From Candidatus Poseidoniaceae archaeon (GTDB lineage: Archaea > Thermoplasmatota > Poseidoniia > Poseidoniales > Poseidoniaceae), in contig CALKDX010000077.1 of NCBI GenBank assembly GCA_938084455.1, positions 1-36,185 of the forward strand: 36,185 bases of DNA, read 5' to 3'. The notes beneath the pieces are model-generated. The model ran no database searches. It worked only from the letters and a program-made list of their open reading frames with translations, and was not told where the DNA came from. Position numbers and translations under genes: made by a program. Of this stretch, positions 15,254 to 23,514 are shown piece after piece; position 1 is the stretch's first letter, and every line of letters starts with the position of its first letter.

Positions 15254-15889
15254 ATGCGCCGGCGGAAAAAGGGGGAACGGGATGCAGCCCAGGCTTCGCT
15301 TGACGCGTTCACCCAAGCACCCAAGCCACCGGCTCCTGAGCCGAAGCCTGCCGCTGAACCGGCTGTGCCTTCCATGCCAGACCTCGATGTCTTGGCAGAG
15401 GCTGATGAACGACTCCGGCAAGGTGCGCCATCGCCACCTCCCCAAGAGTCAGCAGATGCACAACCGTTGAGGACCTTCGAAATGCCAAGCATGAGCCAAA
15501 AAGCCCCAGCACAATCACCAGCACCGACCACCATGTATCACGATCTTGGCAAGATGTACCCTCATCCACCCATCGCCCGTGAAGACGGGGGTCTTGTCCT
15601 CCATAGGGCTGTATTGAACGACCTCACAGGGTGCGGAACCCTGCTCAACTGGGTTGCTGACGGTCATGCCGTCATCGTTGAGATGAAGCGACTGATGAAG
15701 CGCACGGTGGAATTCAACGCTGCATTGAACCAGCTCAACGGATTCATCGGCGATGACCTTGGTGGTCAAATCCTCCAGATGACATCCACACGGTTGATGC
15801 TCTTACCAGCAAATTGCAGGGGCGTGAACGGCATTGAAATGGAGGCATTCGCAGTTGAACCCGGTGATTTCACTGAGGTGGGACGCTGA
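15254..15889 (+). CDS. sepF: SepF-like cell division protein
   Basis: The 211-residue protein has a basic amphipathic-looking N-terminus (MRRRKKGERDAAQASLDAF), fitting a membrane-targeting helix. A Pro/Ala-rich linker of about 100 residues follows. The compact C-terminal domain (AVIVEMKRLMKRTVEFNAAL, then GFIGDDLGGQI and TRLMLLPANC) matches the SepF/DUF552 fold pattern, in which a beta strand is followed by a conserved helix and a G-G-x-I turn. Archaeal SepF anchors FtsZ to the membrane at the division site. The linker is long for the family. Its stop overlaps the zpr1 start (TGATG), so the two are translationally coupled. Confidence is limited because SepF is short and variable. Confidence 0.7.
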   Translation: MRRRKKGERDAAQASLDAFTQAPKPPAPEPKPAAEPAVPSMPDLDVLAEADERLRQGAPSPPPQESADAQPLRTFEMPSMSQKAPAQSPAPTTMYHDLGKMYPHPPIAREDGGLVLHRAVLNDLTGCGTLLNWVADGHAVIVEMKRLMKRTVEFNAALNQLNGFIGDDLGGQILQMTSTRLMLLPANCRGVNGIEMEAFAVEPGDFTEVGR

Positions 15890-16539
15890 TGCAAGAACAA
15901 CCAGTCGACATACCCTGCCCGATTTGCAGCATCCCAGGCAAGGTATTCATGATCGCCCATGTCGAAGAAATCCCATACTTCGGAGAGCACACACAAGTCA
16001 CGGTCATGTGCCATTCTTGTGGATGGAGGCAGACTGATTTTATTCCTGCAGAAGGAAAGAAACCGGGTGGTTGGATCTTGGCCATCAATTCACTTGAAAC
16101 GCTGTCGGCGAGGGTGATTCGTTCATCCTCATGCACCATCAAAGTTCACGAGTTGGACCTCGAAGTGGCGCCCGGAAGCAACGCCACTGGCTACGTGAGC
16201 AACGTTGAAGGCGTGCTAAGCCGATTCAAGGACATCGTGTTTATGGTGCTGCGTGACATTGAATCCGAACTTCTTGGAATGGCAGAATCTGACGAGGCCG
16301 ACGAGGCAGCCAAGGCCGAAGCGCTTGAAGCACTTGGGCGCCTCAATGAAATGGTTGAGCGCATCGAAACAGCCGGCAAAGAAGGATCTTTACCGCTCAC
16401 CCTCGAACTTCTCGACCCCCATGGGCATTCGATGATCATGCATGATGATGCCACCCACCGTGATTTGACCGAAGAGGAGTTGTTGGCTTTGCCGGTTGGA
16501 CCAGACCCAGCTGTGTTTTCCAAGGACGATGAAGGTTGA
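15889..16539 (+). CDS. ZPR1-type zinc-finger protein
   Basis: The 216-residue protein carries the ZPR1 C4 zinc finger near the N-terminus: CPIC, about 28 residues, then CHSCG, with the intervening IPYFGEHTQVTVM pattern. The beta-rich ZPR1 domain follows (CTIKVHELDLEVAPGSNATGY) with the typical GVLSRF element. In eukaryotes ZPR1 acts in elongation-factor 1A folding; archaeal proteins have a single ZPR1 module as here. The C-terminus is acidic and helical. The start codon overlaps the sepF stop, and its own stop abuts the convergent trpS gene. Confidence 0.9.
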   Translation: MQEQPVDIPCPICSIPGKVFMIAHVEEIPYFGEHTQVTVMCHSCGWRQTDFIPAEGKKPGGWILAINSLETLSARVIRSSSCTIKVHELDLEVAPGSNATGYVSNVEGVLSRFKDIVFMVLRDIESELLGMAESDEADEAAKAEALEALGRLNEMVERIETAGKEGSLPLTLELLDPHGHSMIMHDDATHRDLTEEELLALPVGPDPAVFSKDDEG

Positions 16540-17925
16540 TCATCGAGCATCTTCCGCAAGGAATTGTTCAACCAAGTGGGCTGTTTGATCCCGCATTTCG
16601 TGCAACTGACCGAGCCAGTCAACGGCTCGATCGATGCACAGTTGCTTCATTTCACCGGCAAGAATCTGACCAGACCGATACCCTGAATTGAGTTCTGCAA
16701 GGTAGGCATCGTCTTCTTCAAAGAAGTACATCATGTACTGGTAAGCAACATCGATGTCAGGGTTGCCACCTAAGCGCCGATGTTCTTCGATGGTGGATTG
16801 ACCACCTGAAAACGCACGCTTGATTTTCTTTTCCACGGTCGCTAAATCATCGTTGAGGAAAAGGGTAGTTTTCGGCTTGCTGCTGCTCATTTTTTCGCCG
16901 GTCATACCGACTGCGAAGTGGTGGTAAGTCGAGGAAGGTGCCAACAGACCAAGGCCGCCGAGGCTGCGTTCGTATGCCAACAATTTCATTCGAATCATCG
17001 ATTGATCTCGCTTGGTCGCACTCGCCACATTCACCGTTCCCTGCTTCGGGTTGGATTGAATGTCAGAATAGCCTAATTCGCTCATGCATCGGACGATGCC
17101 GGAAAACACCTCATTCAACTTCTGCTTATCCATTCGACCGTTTGGCAACTGTCCGAGCACAGAAGCGTTCTCATCGTGAACAGAAAGTGTGATTGTCACG
17201 CCAGAATTCTTCCCTTCATTGACGTTGAACCAGTTGGTTTTGGAAGCGAGTCCACGGGTTAACCTCAGATGGGGGTCTTGATCCACACCGACAGGAACCA
17301 CAATCGGTCTTAACCCACCATAGTCTTCCGTCTGAGGATGTAAGATATCCCCTACTTGGACCATAGGAGCCTGTACATGCGCTAAGTTTGTTTCACCGCC
17401 AAAGCCGTAGATGGCTTCAAATTCATTGAGGTTCGTTCGCTTGCCCAATTGGAAACCAAGCCGTTGAACGATGGGTCTTGAGGATTGAAAGTAGACGTTC
17501 GTTTTCTCGACATCCAATCCCAGTGCTGCATAGTTGGCAATGTATTGCTGAAGGGCTATTTCACGGCCCTTTTCCAACGACACGCCACGAGTGGCTTGGC
17601 TTTCAAGGTCGGCAACCGCAATGGTCACATCACCGCCTTGTTGCTGGAACCACTTGACCTGGTCGATGACCATCGAGTGCCCCATGTGCATTTGCCCACT
17701 CGGCATGAGTCCCGTGAGAACACCAAATCCGTCGCCTCGGCGCTGAGCATCCACAACTTGGTTGAGATCTCGATGGGCAAAGACGATGCCACGGCGGTGA
17801 AGGCGTGAGGGGTTGTCCAGTGTCACACTCTCCATTGAGGAGAGGCCAAATTGGGAAATGATTCGGTCATAATCCGTGGACTGAGCGCTACCCCAAGGGT
17901 CGATTACCACATCATCATCTGCCAT
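16540..17925 (-). CDS. trpS: Tryptophanyl-tRNA synthetase (archaeal/eukaryotic type)
   Basis: It charges tRNA-Trp. The class I signatures are SGQMHMGHSM (HIGH-like) near residue 76 and GEKMSSSKP (KMSKS) in the second half. The N-terminal VIDPWGSAQSTDYDRIISQFG is the extension characteristic of archaeal/eukaryotic TrpRS. VPVGVDQDPHLRLTR is also conserved. The length of 461 residues is somewhat above the archaeal average because of loops in the middle. The ATG at 17925 begins MADDDVVIDPWG, as expected. It is convergent with zpr1, and the next minus-strand gene upstream ends 65 bp away. Confidence 0.96.
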   Translation of the reverse strand: MADDDVVIDPWGSAQSTDYDRIISQFGLSSMESVTLDNPSRLHRRGIVFAHRDLNQVVDAQRRGDGFGVLTGLMPSGQMHMGHSMVIDQVKWFQQQGGDVTIAVADLESQATRGVSLEKGREIALQQYIANYAALGLDVEKTNVYFQSSRPIVQRLGFQLGKRTNLNEFEAIYGFGGETNLAHVQAPMVQVGDILHPQTEDYGGLRPIVVPVGVDQDPHLRLTRGLASKTNWFNVNEGKNSGVTITLSVHDENASVLGQLPNGRMDKQKLNEVFSGIVRCMSELGYSDIQSNPKQGTVNVASATKRDQSMIRMKLLAYERSLGGLGLLAPSSTYHHFAVGMTGEKMSSSKPKTTLFLNDDLATVEKKIKRAFSGGQSTIEEHRRLGGNPDIDVAYQYMMYFFEEDDAYLAELNSGYRSGQILAGEMKQLCIDRAVDWLGQLHEMRDQTAHLVEQFLAEDAR

Positions 17926-17990
17926 GCAACCACCTCGGATGCCTTTGGCTCCGTCCTTCCTTGCATCAAGCCTTCGCTTTGTTTGGAGGG

Positions 17991-19250
17991 TCAGGGGTGC
18001 TTTTGTTCAGTTGCTTGTCCCTTCCGGCGCTTCCAAGCAGCGAGCGGACCGAGGCCCTCCCTCTCGAGCACAACAAGCATGCCGACGACCGTAGCCACCG
18101 CAATGCTCGCCGCAACATAACCGAGCCATCCAGATTCTCCAAGCCCCTCACGCGGTTCGACAAGCCATGTGAACACCAAATGTTCATCGTCGACAAAGCG
18201 CTTTGACCACTTGAACAGATCGTGCGTTTCATGGGCTGCAATGGTGACAGCAGCGGAGTGGTTGTTGAAGAACTCACTGCGACCTACGACATCGTGAGAT
18301 GTCGAGCCGTTGTATGTGATGTTGACCATGTGCCCGTTCACGACAGAGAGGAGGAGAAGTTCGCCGCCTTGCTGCGAGTAGCCTTCCTGACTTTTTCGAA
18401 CCCCTGCGATGTTTTCTAGAGCGCCTTGCTCACCGATGACGCTGTCCACTGAGGCCCCTTCAAGGTCAATGATCCATGTGATTGGTACGTTCCAAGCCTC
18501 GCTGTTCATGGCGGTGCACTCTGGAGTGATGAGCGATTCAAAGGTAAGAACCGATTGTTCTCCTTGTGCCCTCACTTCGTTGGTGAATTCGTAGCAGTTG
18601 TTCACCGTCCAATACGACCAAGCTTGGCCCCAAGTGGTCAACCACACATCGGGGACATCAGCCAAGTAGGCACTGATGTCACGGTCATGACGAATGGTCG
18701 CATCGTTCACTCGCCCAACCCAATAGAGATTGACAAGTCCACCTTCTTCGACCGCAGATTGAACTTCCTCGACCGAGCCGATTAACTGCTCAAGAGAACC
18801 GCCTCTTCGACCCATGTTGTACCAGTCCCATTTGTCCGTCGGTGTGCCGTTCGCATCGTGCCAAGCAGAGACGCTCAAGCCGGTGTTATCGCCGTGCACC
18901 ACAAAGCCTTGACCTGCTACGGTCGTGTGTTGGGCCATCGTGAGACCGTTCGGGGTGTAGGTGGAAATTGGTTCTGTGCCCCATGCGCTGGCGTGAACCC
19001 TTGACTCGATGTAATCACGGCATTCGAGCGCGACCGCTCCCGGGTCGGCTTGCCACGACAAGCCAGGAATCCCGTAGCAGCCAAACTCATCACCGAGGTC
19101 AAGACGGTCTTGGGCCAGCGTCGTGGTTAACCACCCGTCTTCCTCCCAAGCAGAATCAGCAAGGGCGACAGGACTCCAAGTGACGCTCACCAAGCAAGCG
19201 AGCACCATCACGGTGAGCGTTCGGTGCATGGACCGTGCGCTTGGGCTCAT
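17991..19250 (-). CDS. Secreted protein with C-terminal membrane anchor, function unknown
   Basis: From the ATG at 19250 the 419-residue protein has a signal peptide (MHRTLTVMVLACLVSV, then a VALADS-like cleavage region). A Trp-rich extracellular domain of about 330 residues follows, and then one transmembrane helix near the C-terminus (YVAASIAVATVVGMLVVL) with a basic cytoplasmic tail. Several Cys residues in the ectodomain may form disulfides, and Asn-x-Ser/Thr sites are present (NITYNGS). An ATG at 19229 is an alternative; the frame opening at 19364 adds an implausible basic leader. I recognise no domain family. It is divergent from plsC and 65 bp upstream of trpS. Confidence 0.75.
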   Translation of the reverse strand: MSPSARSMHRTLTVMVLACLVSVTWSPVALADSAWEEDGWLTTTLAQDRLDLGDEFGCYGIPGLSWQADPGAVALECRDYIESRVHASAWGTEPISTYTPNGLTMAQHTTVAGQGFVVHGDNTGLSVSAWHDANGTPTDKWDWYNMGRRGGSLEQLIGSVEEVQSAVEEGGLVNLYWVGRVNDATIRHDRDISAYLADVPDVWLTTWGQAWSYWTVNNCYEFTNEVRAQGEQSVLTFESLITPECTAMNSEAWNVPITWIIDLEGASVDSVIGEQGALENIAGVRKSQEGYSQQGGELLLLSVVNGHMVNITYNGSTSHDVVGRSEFFNNHSAAVTIAAHETHDLFKWSKRFVDDEHLVFTWLVEPREGLGESGWLGYVAASIAVATVVGMLVVLEREGLGPLAAWKRRKGQATEQKHP

Positions 19251-19349
19251 GCTTCTTGCTCGATGGCGAGTGCTTTGATTCTTCGCACGCTCACCGCTCC
19301 ATCCGTTCACTGGTGGAACACGGAGTTCGGGGCTTTTTTTTCGGCAAGT

Positions 19350-19357
19350 GATAAATC
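19350..19357 (+). promoter_or_regulatory. TATA box for plsC, leaderless
   Basis: GATAAATC, in an AT-rich stretch after a run of eight T, is centred about 26 bp upstream of the plsC ATG at 19379. Transcription would then start at or near the A of the start codon. Confidence 0.55.
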
Positions 19358-19378
19358 TAAACAAACAGCGGAAGGAGC

Positions 19379-20164
19379 ATGGACCATAACGAGGAAGTGC
19401 TCAATGCATGGTCCACACTCGAGGCCCATTGGCGAATTCCGATCAATGATACCCCGCTGGCACCTACGCCAAATTACAGCATCATTCGCTGGTTGATTTC
19501 ACCGATATTGAGGCCAATTGTGAACACGAAACTCAACGGGATGCACCACATTCCTCGCAAAGGGGCAGTGATCTTGGCGGCAAACCACCTCTCGCACGTC
19601 GACCCAATCATGGTGATCGCCAGCGTTCGCCGATCGGTACGCTACCTAGCAAAGGATGGACATTTCAAGAACGCAGGCACTGCAATTGTGATGCGGGCAA
19701 CCGGACAAATCGAAACCAAGCGTGGGGACGGTGGTAACGATGCACTTACCAATGCTGCGGATGTCCTTGAAAGTGGAGCAGCGCTCGGTATTTTCCCTGA
19801 AGGCACCCGTTCAAAACGCACAGAAGCACCGTTTTTACTGCCCGGTAAAACGGGTGTTGCCCGACTGGCAGCCAGTTATCCTCACGCCGTGGTTGTGCCG
19901 ATTGCACTCATTGGCACGCGCACCATGATGGAACCACAAACGCATAAATTTCCCCGAATTTGGCGCCCTATCACCATGAACGCTGGCAAGGGCCTCACCT
20001 GGGCTGAATGGTTGGGTCACGAAAAAGGCGGGGCGATGACCAAGGATTCTCTGATGGCCATGAAGGACTTAGAAGACCATGAAATCCGCTCTCAACTGGC
20101 GCACCTCTATCGTAAATTTACCGACCAGTTGATGCAGAGCCTCGTGTCGCTTGGCGCCCCTTGA
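19379..20164 (+). CDS. plsC: 1-acyl-sn-glycerol-3-phosphate acyltransferase family protein
   Basis: The 261-residue protein has both acyltransferase blocks: AANHLSHVDPIM, carrying the catalytic HX4D pair, near residue 65, and FPEGTRSKR near residue 140. VVVPIALIGTRTMM is a further conserved strand. It would transfer a fatty acyl group to lysophosphatidate at the membrane, a step of bacterial-type phospholipid synthesis. PlsC homologues have been reported in Marine Group II archaea, where they are part of the debate on mixed lipids. The substrate cannot be inferred from the sequence. A TATA box sits 26 bp before the ATG. It is followed 36 bp later by an unknown gene. Confidence 0.92.
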   Translation: MDHNEEVLNAWSTLEAHWRIPINDTPLAPTPNYSIIRWLISPILRPIVNTKLNGMHHIPRKGAVILAANHLSHVDPIMVIASVRRSVRYLAKDGHFKNAGTAIVMRATGQIETKRGDGGNDALTNAADVLESGAALGIFPEGTRSKRTEAPFLLPGKTGVARLAASYPHAVVVPIALIGTRTMMEPQTHKFPRIWRPITMNAGKGLTWAEWLGHEKGGAMTKDSLMAMKDLEDHEIRSQLAHLYRKFTDQLMQSLVSLGAP

Positions 20165-20200
20165 GATGGATGTTTAACTAGTGTTGAATGATTTTCTTGT

Positions 20201-20884
20201 GTGAAACCTATAGCGACTCCGCTCGGCAACCTGAACGTTCTAGAAGCTGCATGCCCAAAACAAATCGCAGCAGAACTCCGTGGGCTTGACTTGCTGATCA
20301 ACCTCGTCAACAAATCACCCCGCTGGCACATCTCCCAAACTTCAACCATCCCGTTTCTGATGTCCGATGACGGCGCACCGGGGATTCAAGTCAACATCTT
20401 CGCCTCAATGAAGGCGAGAATTCACGGAGGCGATCCACACCTTGACATGATGATGGGGCAACGAAGTGTGTGCGTGCTTCGAAACAGATCTGATGTCATG
20501 ACCCCCTCAACCGATGCCATGGTCAGTTTGGTTTTGCTCGGAAATATGGGATGGCCGATTCAACACACTCCTTCGACACTCAGCAAGAAAGCAATGGCGC
20601 AATTGGAAGAGCCATTTGAATGTCTAGAGAGGGACCTTCGGCTCAAGGAACTGGATTACCAAGCGATCGAATTTGCCGTGGATTGTTATCAGGCCGGGCA
20701 ACACATGAATGCGATTGGCATCTTAGGGGAAATGGCTCGCAGTTGGTATGTTTGTCGCGCGTGGGAGTTGGAAGACATCCAGCCCATCATGGCGGAATTG
20801 CTCAATGAATTTGATCGTCAGCACGTCGAAGCCTACCTTGAAGATCCTCAATGTCCAGAAGATGTGATGTTCTTAGCTGTGTGA
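20201..20884 (+). CDS. Hypothetical protein
   Basis: I do not recognise this 227-residue protein. It starts at a GTG (VKPIATPLGNLN). It is soluble, with a mixed alpha/beta N-terminal half and a mostly helical, acidic C-terminal half (ECLERDLRLKELDYQAIEF, then AGQHMNAIGILGEMARSWY). There is no signal peptide, helix long enough to span a membrane, or metal-binding cluster. It lies between plsC (36 bp upstream) and thyA (57 bp downstream) on the same strand and may share a transcript with them. The frame is open over the full length with codon use like its neighbours. Confidence 0.7.
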   Translation: MKPIATPLGNLNVLEAACPKQIAAELRGLDLLINLVNKSPRWHISQTSTIPFLMSDDGAPGIQVNIFASMKARIHGGDPHLDMMMGQRSVCVLRNRSDVMTPSTDAMVSLVLLGNMGWPIQHTPSTLSKKAMAQLEEPFECLERDLRLKELDYQAIEFAVDCYQAGQHMNAIGILGEMARSWYVCRAWELEDIQPIMAELLNEFDRQHVEAYLEDPQCPEDVMFLAV

Positions 20885-20941
20885 AGCGAGCCCATCAAGA
20901 ACCCTCAAGTGCCTCCGTTCCAACGAAGGTGTGGTGAGTCC

Positions 20942-21736
20942 ATGCAAGAGTACCATGAACTGATTCAAAGAATCCTCGATGAGGGTGAACTGAAGGGTGA
21001 CCGAACAGGCACAGGAACCCTTTCTGTGTTTGGCCACCAAATGCGATTTGACCTCTCGAAGGGCTTCCCCATGGTGACAACCAAGAAGTTGCACCTGCGC
21101 TCGATTGTTCACGAACTGCTGTGGTTTTTGAAAGGCGACACCAACGTCGCTTACCTGCAAGAAAATGGCGTACGAATCTGGAACGAATGGGCCGATGAAA
21201 ACGGTGACCTTGGACCCGTCTATGGCAAGCAATGGCGACGCTGGGAAGCAAAAGACGGTCGCATCATCGACCAAGTCGAACAAGCCATTGATATGATCAA
21301 GAACAATCCAAACAGCCGCAGAATCATTGTCTCTGCATGGAACGTTGGTGAACTGGACGAGATGGCCCTGATGCCATGTCACGCCTTTTTCCAATTCCAT
21401 GTCGCCAATGGAAAACTCAATTGCCAATTGTACCAAAGGAGTGCCGATGTGTTTCTTGGCGTCCCGTTCAACATTGCATCCTATGCGTTGCTGACCGAAA
21501 TGATGGCACAGGTCTGTGGCCTCAAGGCTGGGGCCTTCGTTCACACCATTGGCGATGCACACCTGTACAGCAACCACCTTGAGCAAGCCAACCTCCAAAT
21601 CACCCGAGAACCAATGGCGCTACCCCGGCTCAGGCTCAATCCAGATGTGATGGACATCGACGGATTCACCTACGAGGATATCGAGGTCATCGGTTACGAA
21701 CACCACCCACATATTTCCGCTCCGATTGCAGTGTGA
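20942..21736 (+). CDS. thyA: Thymidylate synthase (ThyA)
   Basis: It methylates dUMP to dTMP using methylene-tetrahydrofolate. From the ATG at 20942 the product is 264 residues, the same length as E. coli ThyA and very similar along its whole length by recollection. [18 protein letters not shown], the arginine region [11 protein letters not shown], the nucleophile Cys in [29 protein letters not shown] and the C-terminal SAPIAV are all present. The frame opens at a GTG at 20909, which adds 11 unlikely residues. The folA start lies 9 bp after the stop, giving the classic pair in which DHFR regenerates the dihydrofolate made by ThyA. The strong likeness to the bacterial enzyme suggests transfer from bacteria. 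Confidence 0.97.
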   Translation: MQEYHELIQRILDEGELKGDRTGTGTLSVFGHQMRFDLSKGFPMVTTKKLHLRSIVHELLWFLKGDTNVAYLQENGVRIWNEWADENGDLGPVYGKQWRRWEAKDGRIIDQVEQAIDMIKNNPNSRRIIVSAWNVGELDEMALMPCHAFFQFHVANGKLNCQLYQRSADVFLGVPFNIASYALLTEMMAQVCGLKAGAFVHTIGDAHLYSNHLEQANLQITREPMALPRLRLNPDVMDIDGFTYEDIEVIGYEHHPHISAPIAV

Positions 21737-21745
21737 GGTGTTGAG

Positions 21746-22213
21746 ATGTTCACAATGATTTTTGCATGCGATGCCAAGGGCGCTATCGGGAAAGATGGCG
21801 ACCTCCCTTGGAGGCAATCGAGTGATTTGCAACATTTCAAGCAAGTCACAATGTCAAAAACAATCGTCATGGGACGAAAAACCTGGGACAGCCTGCCTAA
21901 GGCTTTGCCGGGTCGGCGAAACATCGTCATGTCAAGAAGCGCCCGTGATGACGTCGAAGTGCTGGATTACGACTCAATCATCGCCCTGGGTGAAGACGAG
22001 GAATTGATGATCATTGGTGGTGGGGAAATTTACGCCCTATTTATGGAACACACCAAGGAGATTCACAAAACCATCATCCACACCACCGTCGAGGACGCAG
22101 ACACCTATGCACCTTCCATGGAAGGCGAAGGCTTCCACCTGATTGGGGAGCGTCATGTTCCTGCTGGACCGAGGGACGAACATCCCATGACGTTCCAACA
22201 CTGGATTCGCTGA
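21746..22213 (+). CDS. folA: Dihydrofolate reductase
   Basis: DHFR reduces dihydrofolate to tetrahydrofolate with NADPH. The 155-residue protein has the N-terminal IFACDAKGAIGKDGDLPW with the substrate-binding Asp region, the cofactor loop VMGRKTWDSLP, and MIIGGGEIYALF. Length is normal for the bacterial type. AGGTG lies five bases upstream of the ATG, overlapping the thyA stop, so translation is probably coupled to thyA. Its stop abuts the convergent MazG-like gene. Confidence 0.96.
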   Translation: MFTMIFACDAKGAIGKDGDLPWRQSSDLQHFKQVTMSKTIVMGRKTWDSLPKALPGRRNIVMSRSARDDVEVLDYDSIIALGEDEELMIIGGGEIYALFMEHTKEIHKTIIHTTVEDADTYAPSMEGEGFHLIGERHVPAGPRDEHPMTFQHWIR

Positions 22214-22600
22214 TCACTCATCGGGTGAGTACTCAGTGACCCGCAAACCGAGTCGACCTTGACGCGATGGGCGCTGCATGATTTTAGCGTACTTCGCCTC
22301 AAACGCTGCCTTCAAATCAACTTCCATGGCCACGGCATGGCCCATCATCAAGAGCAGGACATCGGCCATTTCTTCTGCACAATCTGCGAGGGGTTTTCCT
22401 TTGGTCACCGCCGCTGCGAATTCACCAAGTTCTTCCACGGTGAGAGCGATTCTATAGCCCATATCGTGACCGTTATTGGCTTCAAAATCATGCTTGTGAT
22501 GAAAGGCAGCGACCTTCTTCATCATGACATCCCATTCATGTTCGGGTTCATGGGCCATCCACTCATCAACGCTCTTTCCTTGCATAGCATGGCGTTTCAT
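22214..22600 (-). CDS. MazG-like nucleotide pyrophosphohydrolase
   Basis: The 128-residue product has the metal-binding pattern of all-alpha NTP pyrophosphohydrolases: LTVEELGEFAAA (EExxE-type), then about 15 residues on AEEMADVLLLMMG (ExxD-type). These enzymes hydrolyse nucleoside triphosphates to monophosphates and often remove non-canonical or excess dNTPs, which suits the adjacent thymidylate genes. Specificity is not readable. The ATG at 22600 (MKRHAMQGKSVDEW) was chosen because the longer frame to 22735 runs into the upstream gene; 22585 is also possible. It lies 25 bp after the MTA phosphorylase gene on the same strand. Confidence 0.82.
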   Translation of the reverse strand: MKRHAMQGKSVDEWMAHEPEHEWDVMMKKVAAFHHKHDFEANNGHDMGYRIALTVEELGEFAAAVTKGKPLADCAEEMADVLLLMMGHAVAMEVDLKAAFEAKYAKIMQRPSRQGRLGLRVTEYSPDE

Positions 22601-22625
22601 CGAAGGAGGATAATGCCTTCGATGT

Positions 22626-23420
22626 TCATTCTGTGAGCAAATGAAGCATGCAGGCCCAGACAGGCGCCAGCCTTCGGTTGGCTTGGGAAGACACGCTGTG
22701 ATGATCAAGGTCTTGACTCGCATTCCCAGGCTCACGACCAGCAGCCCAATTCGAAGAAATACACACGGCAGCGTATGGGAGGTTCACCTCTCGAGCCAGT
22801 TTGACCTCCCTTGGCATGGTCATGCCAACCATGTGGCCACCAAGCGTATCGATGGCGTCAATTTCTGCCTTCGTTTCAAAATGAGGGCCTTGGGCAAGCC
22901 AGTAGGTGTAGCGCATCCGTTCCTGTGCATCGAAGCCTTGAGAGGAGCGCAGCACATTTTCAAGCGCTTCGTTGAGGGTCGAATCAAAAGGGTCGGTGAC
23001 CGATGTGAACACCGCTGCATCGTCGTGGAACGTGCTCTGATGCCCAGTGAAATCGATGTATTGGTCCGCTAAAGCAACTTTACCAGGCGGGAAATCTTCA
23101 GGAATTGCGCCAACAGAGCAGACCGCCATCACTGCTTCGCAACCAGCGTCGAGCAAGGCACGAATGTTCGCACGGTGTTCAATCATGTGCGGTGGGCGAC
23201 TTGGAGCACCGTTGTTGTGATGGCGTTGAAGAAAGATCAGTTGCTTCTTCTCATCGCCTTTTGACAATTCAATGCATGTCAATGGCACTTCGCCGTATGG
23301 CGTCTCGACGGTGACCGCATCGCGCTGCACCAATGTGAGTCCGTGAGCAGACAGTTGTTCGCCCAAGGTCATGTCAATGAGTCCAGTACCACCAATCACA
23401 CCGAGTCGTTGCATGTTCAT
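22626..23420 (-). CDS. mtnP: S-methyl-5'-thioadenosine (or thioinosine) phosphorylase
   Basis: This 264-residue PNP/MTAP-family enzyme phosphorolyses methylthioadenosine, the by-product of polyamine synthesis, to adenine and methylthioribose-1-phosphate. Signatures are LGVIGGTGL at the N-terminus, RPPHMIEHRANIRALLDAG for phosphate and ribose contacts, SVGAIPEDFPPG, ADQYIDFTG, AQGPHFETKAEI and GMTMPREVKLAREV. The usual RHG is RHH here, and the Pro before the conserved Glu in the GMT segment is an Arg. Substrate could be the adenosine or inosine form. GGTGG precedes the ATG at 23420. It is followed by the MazG-like gene. Confidence 0.92.
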   Translation of the reverse strand: MNMQRLGVIGGTGLIDMTLGEQLSAHGLTLVQRDAVTVETPYGEVPLTCIELSKGDEKKQLIFLQRHHNNGAPSRPPHMIEHRANIRALLDAGCEAVMAVCSVGAIPEDFPPGKVALADQYIDFTGHQSTFHDDAAVFTSVTDPFDSTLNEALENVLRSSQGFDAQERMRYTYWLAQGPHFETKAEIDAIDTLGGHMVGMTMPREVKLAREVNLPYAAVCISSNWAAGREPGNASQDLDHHSVSSQANRRLAPVWACMLHLLTE

Positions 23421-23514
23421 TCCACCTCGTCTTTGTTGATATCAACCCTGTGGCCTCTCAGCCACGGGGACCTTGCTTTCGCTGGTCATGCAAACGAACC
23501 GAAGTTCGTGGGTT

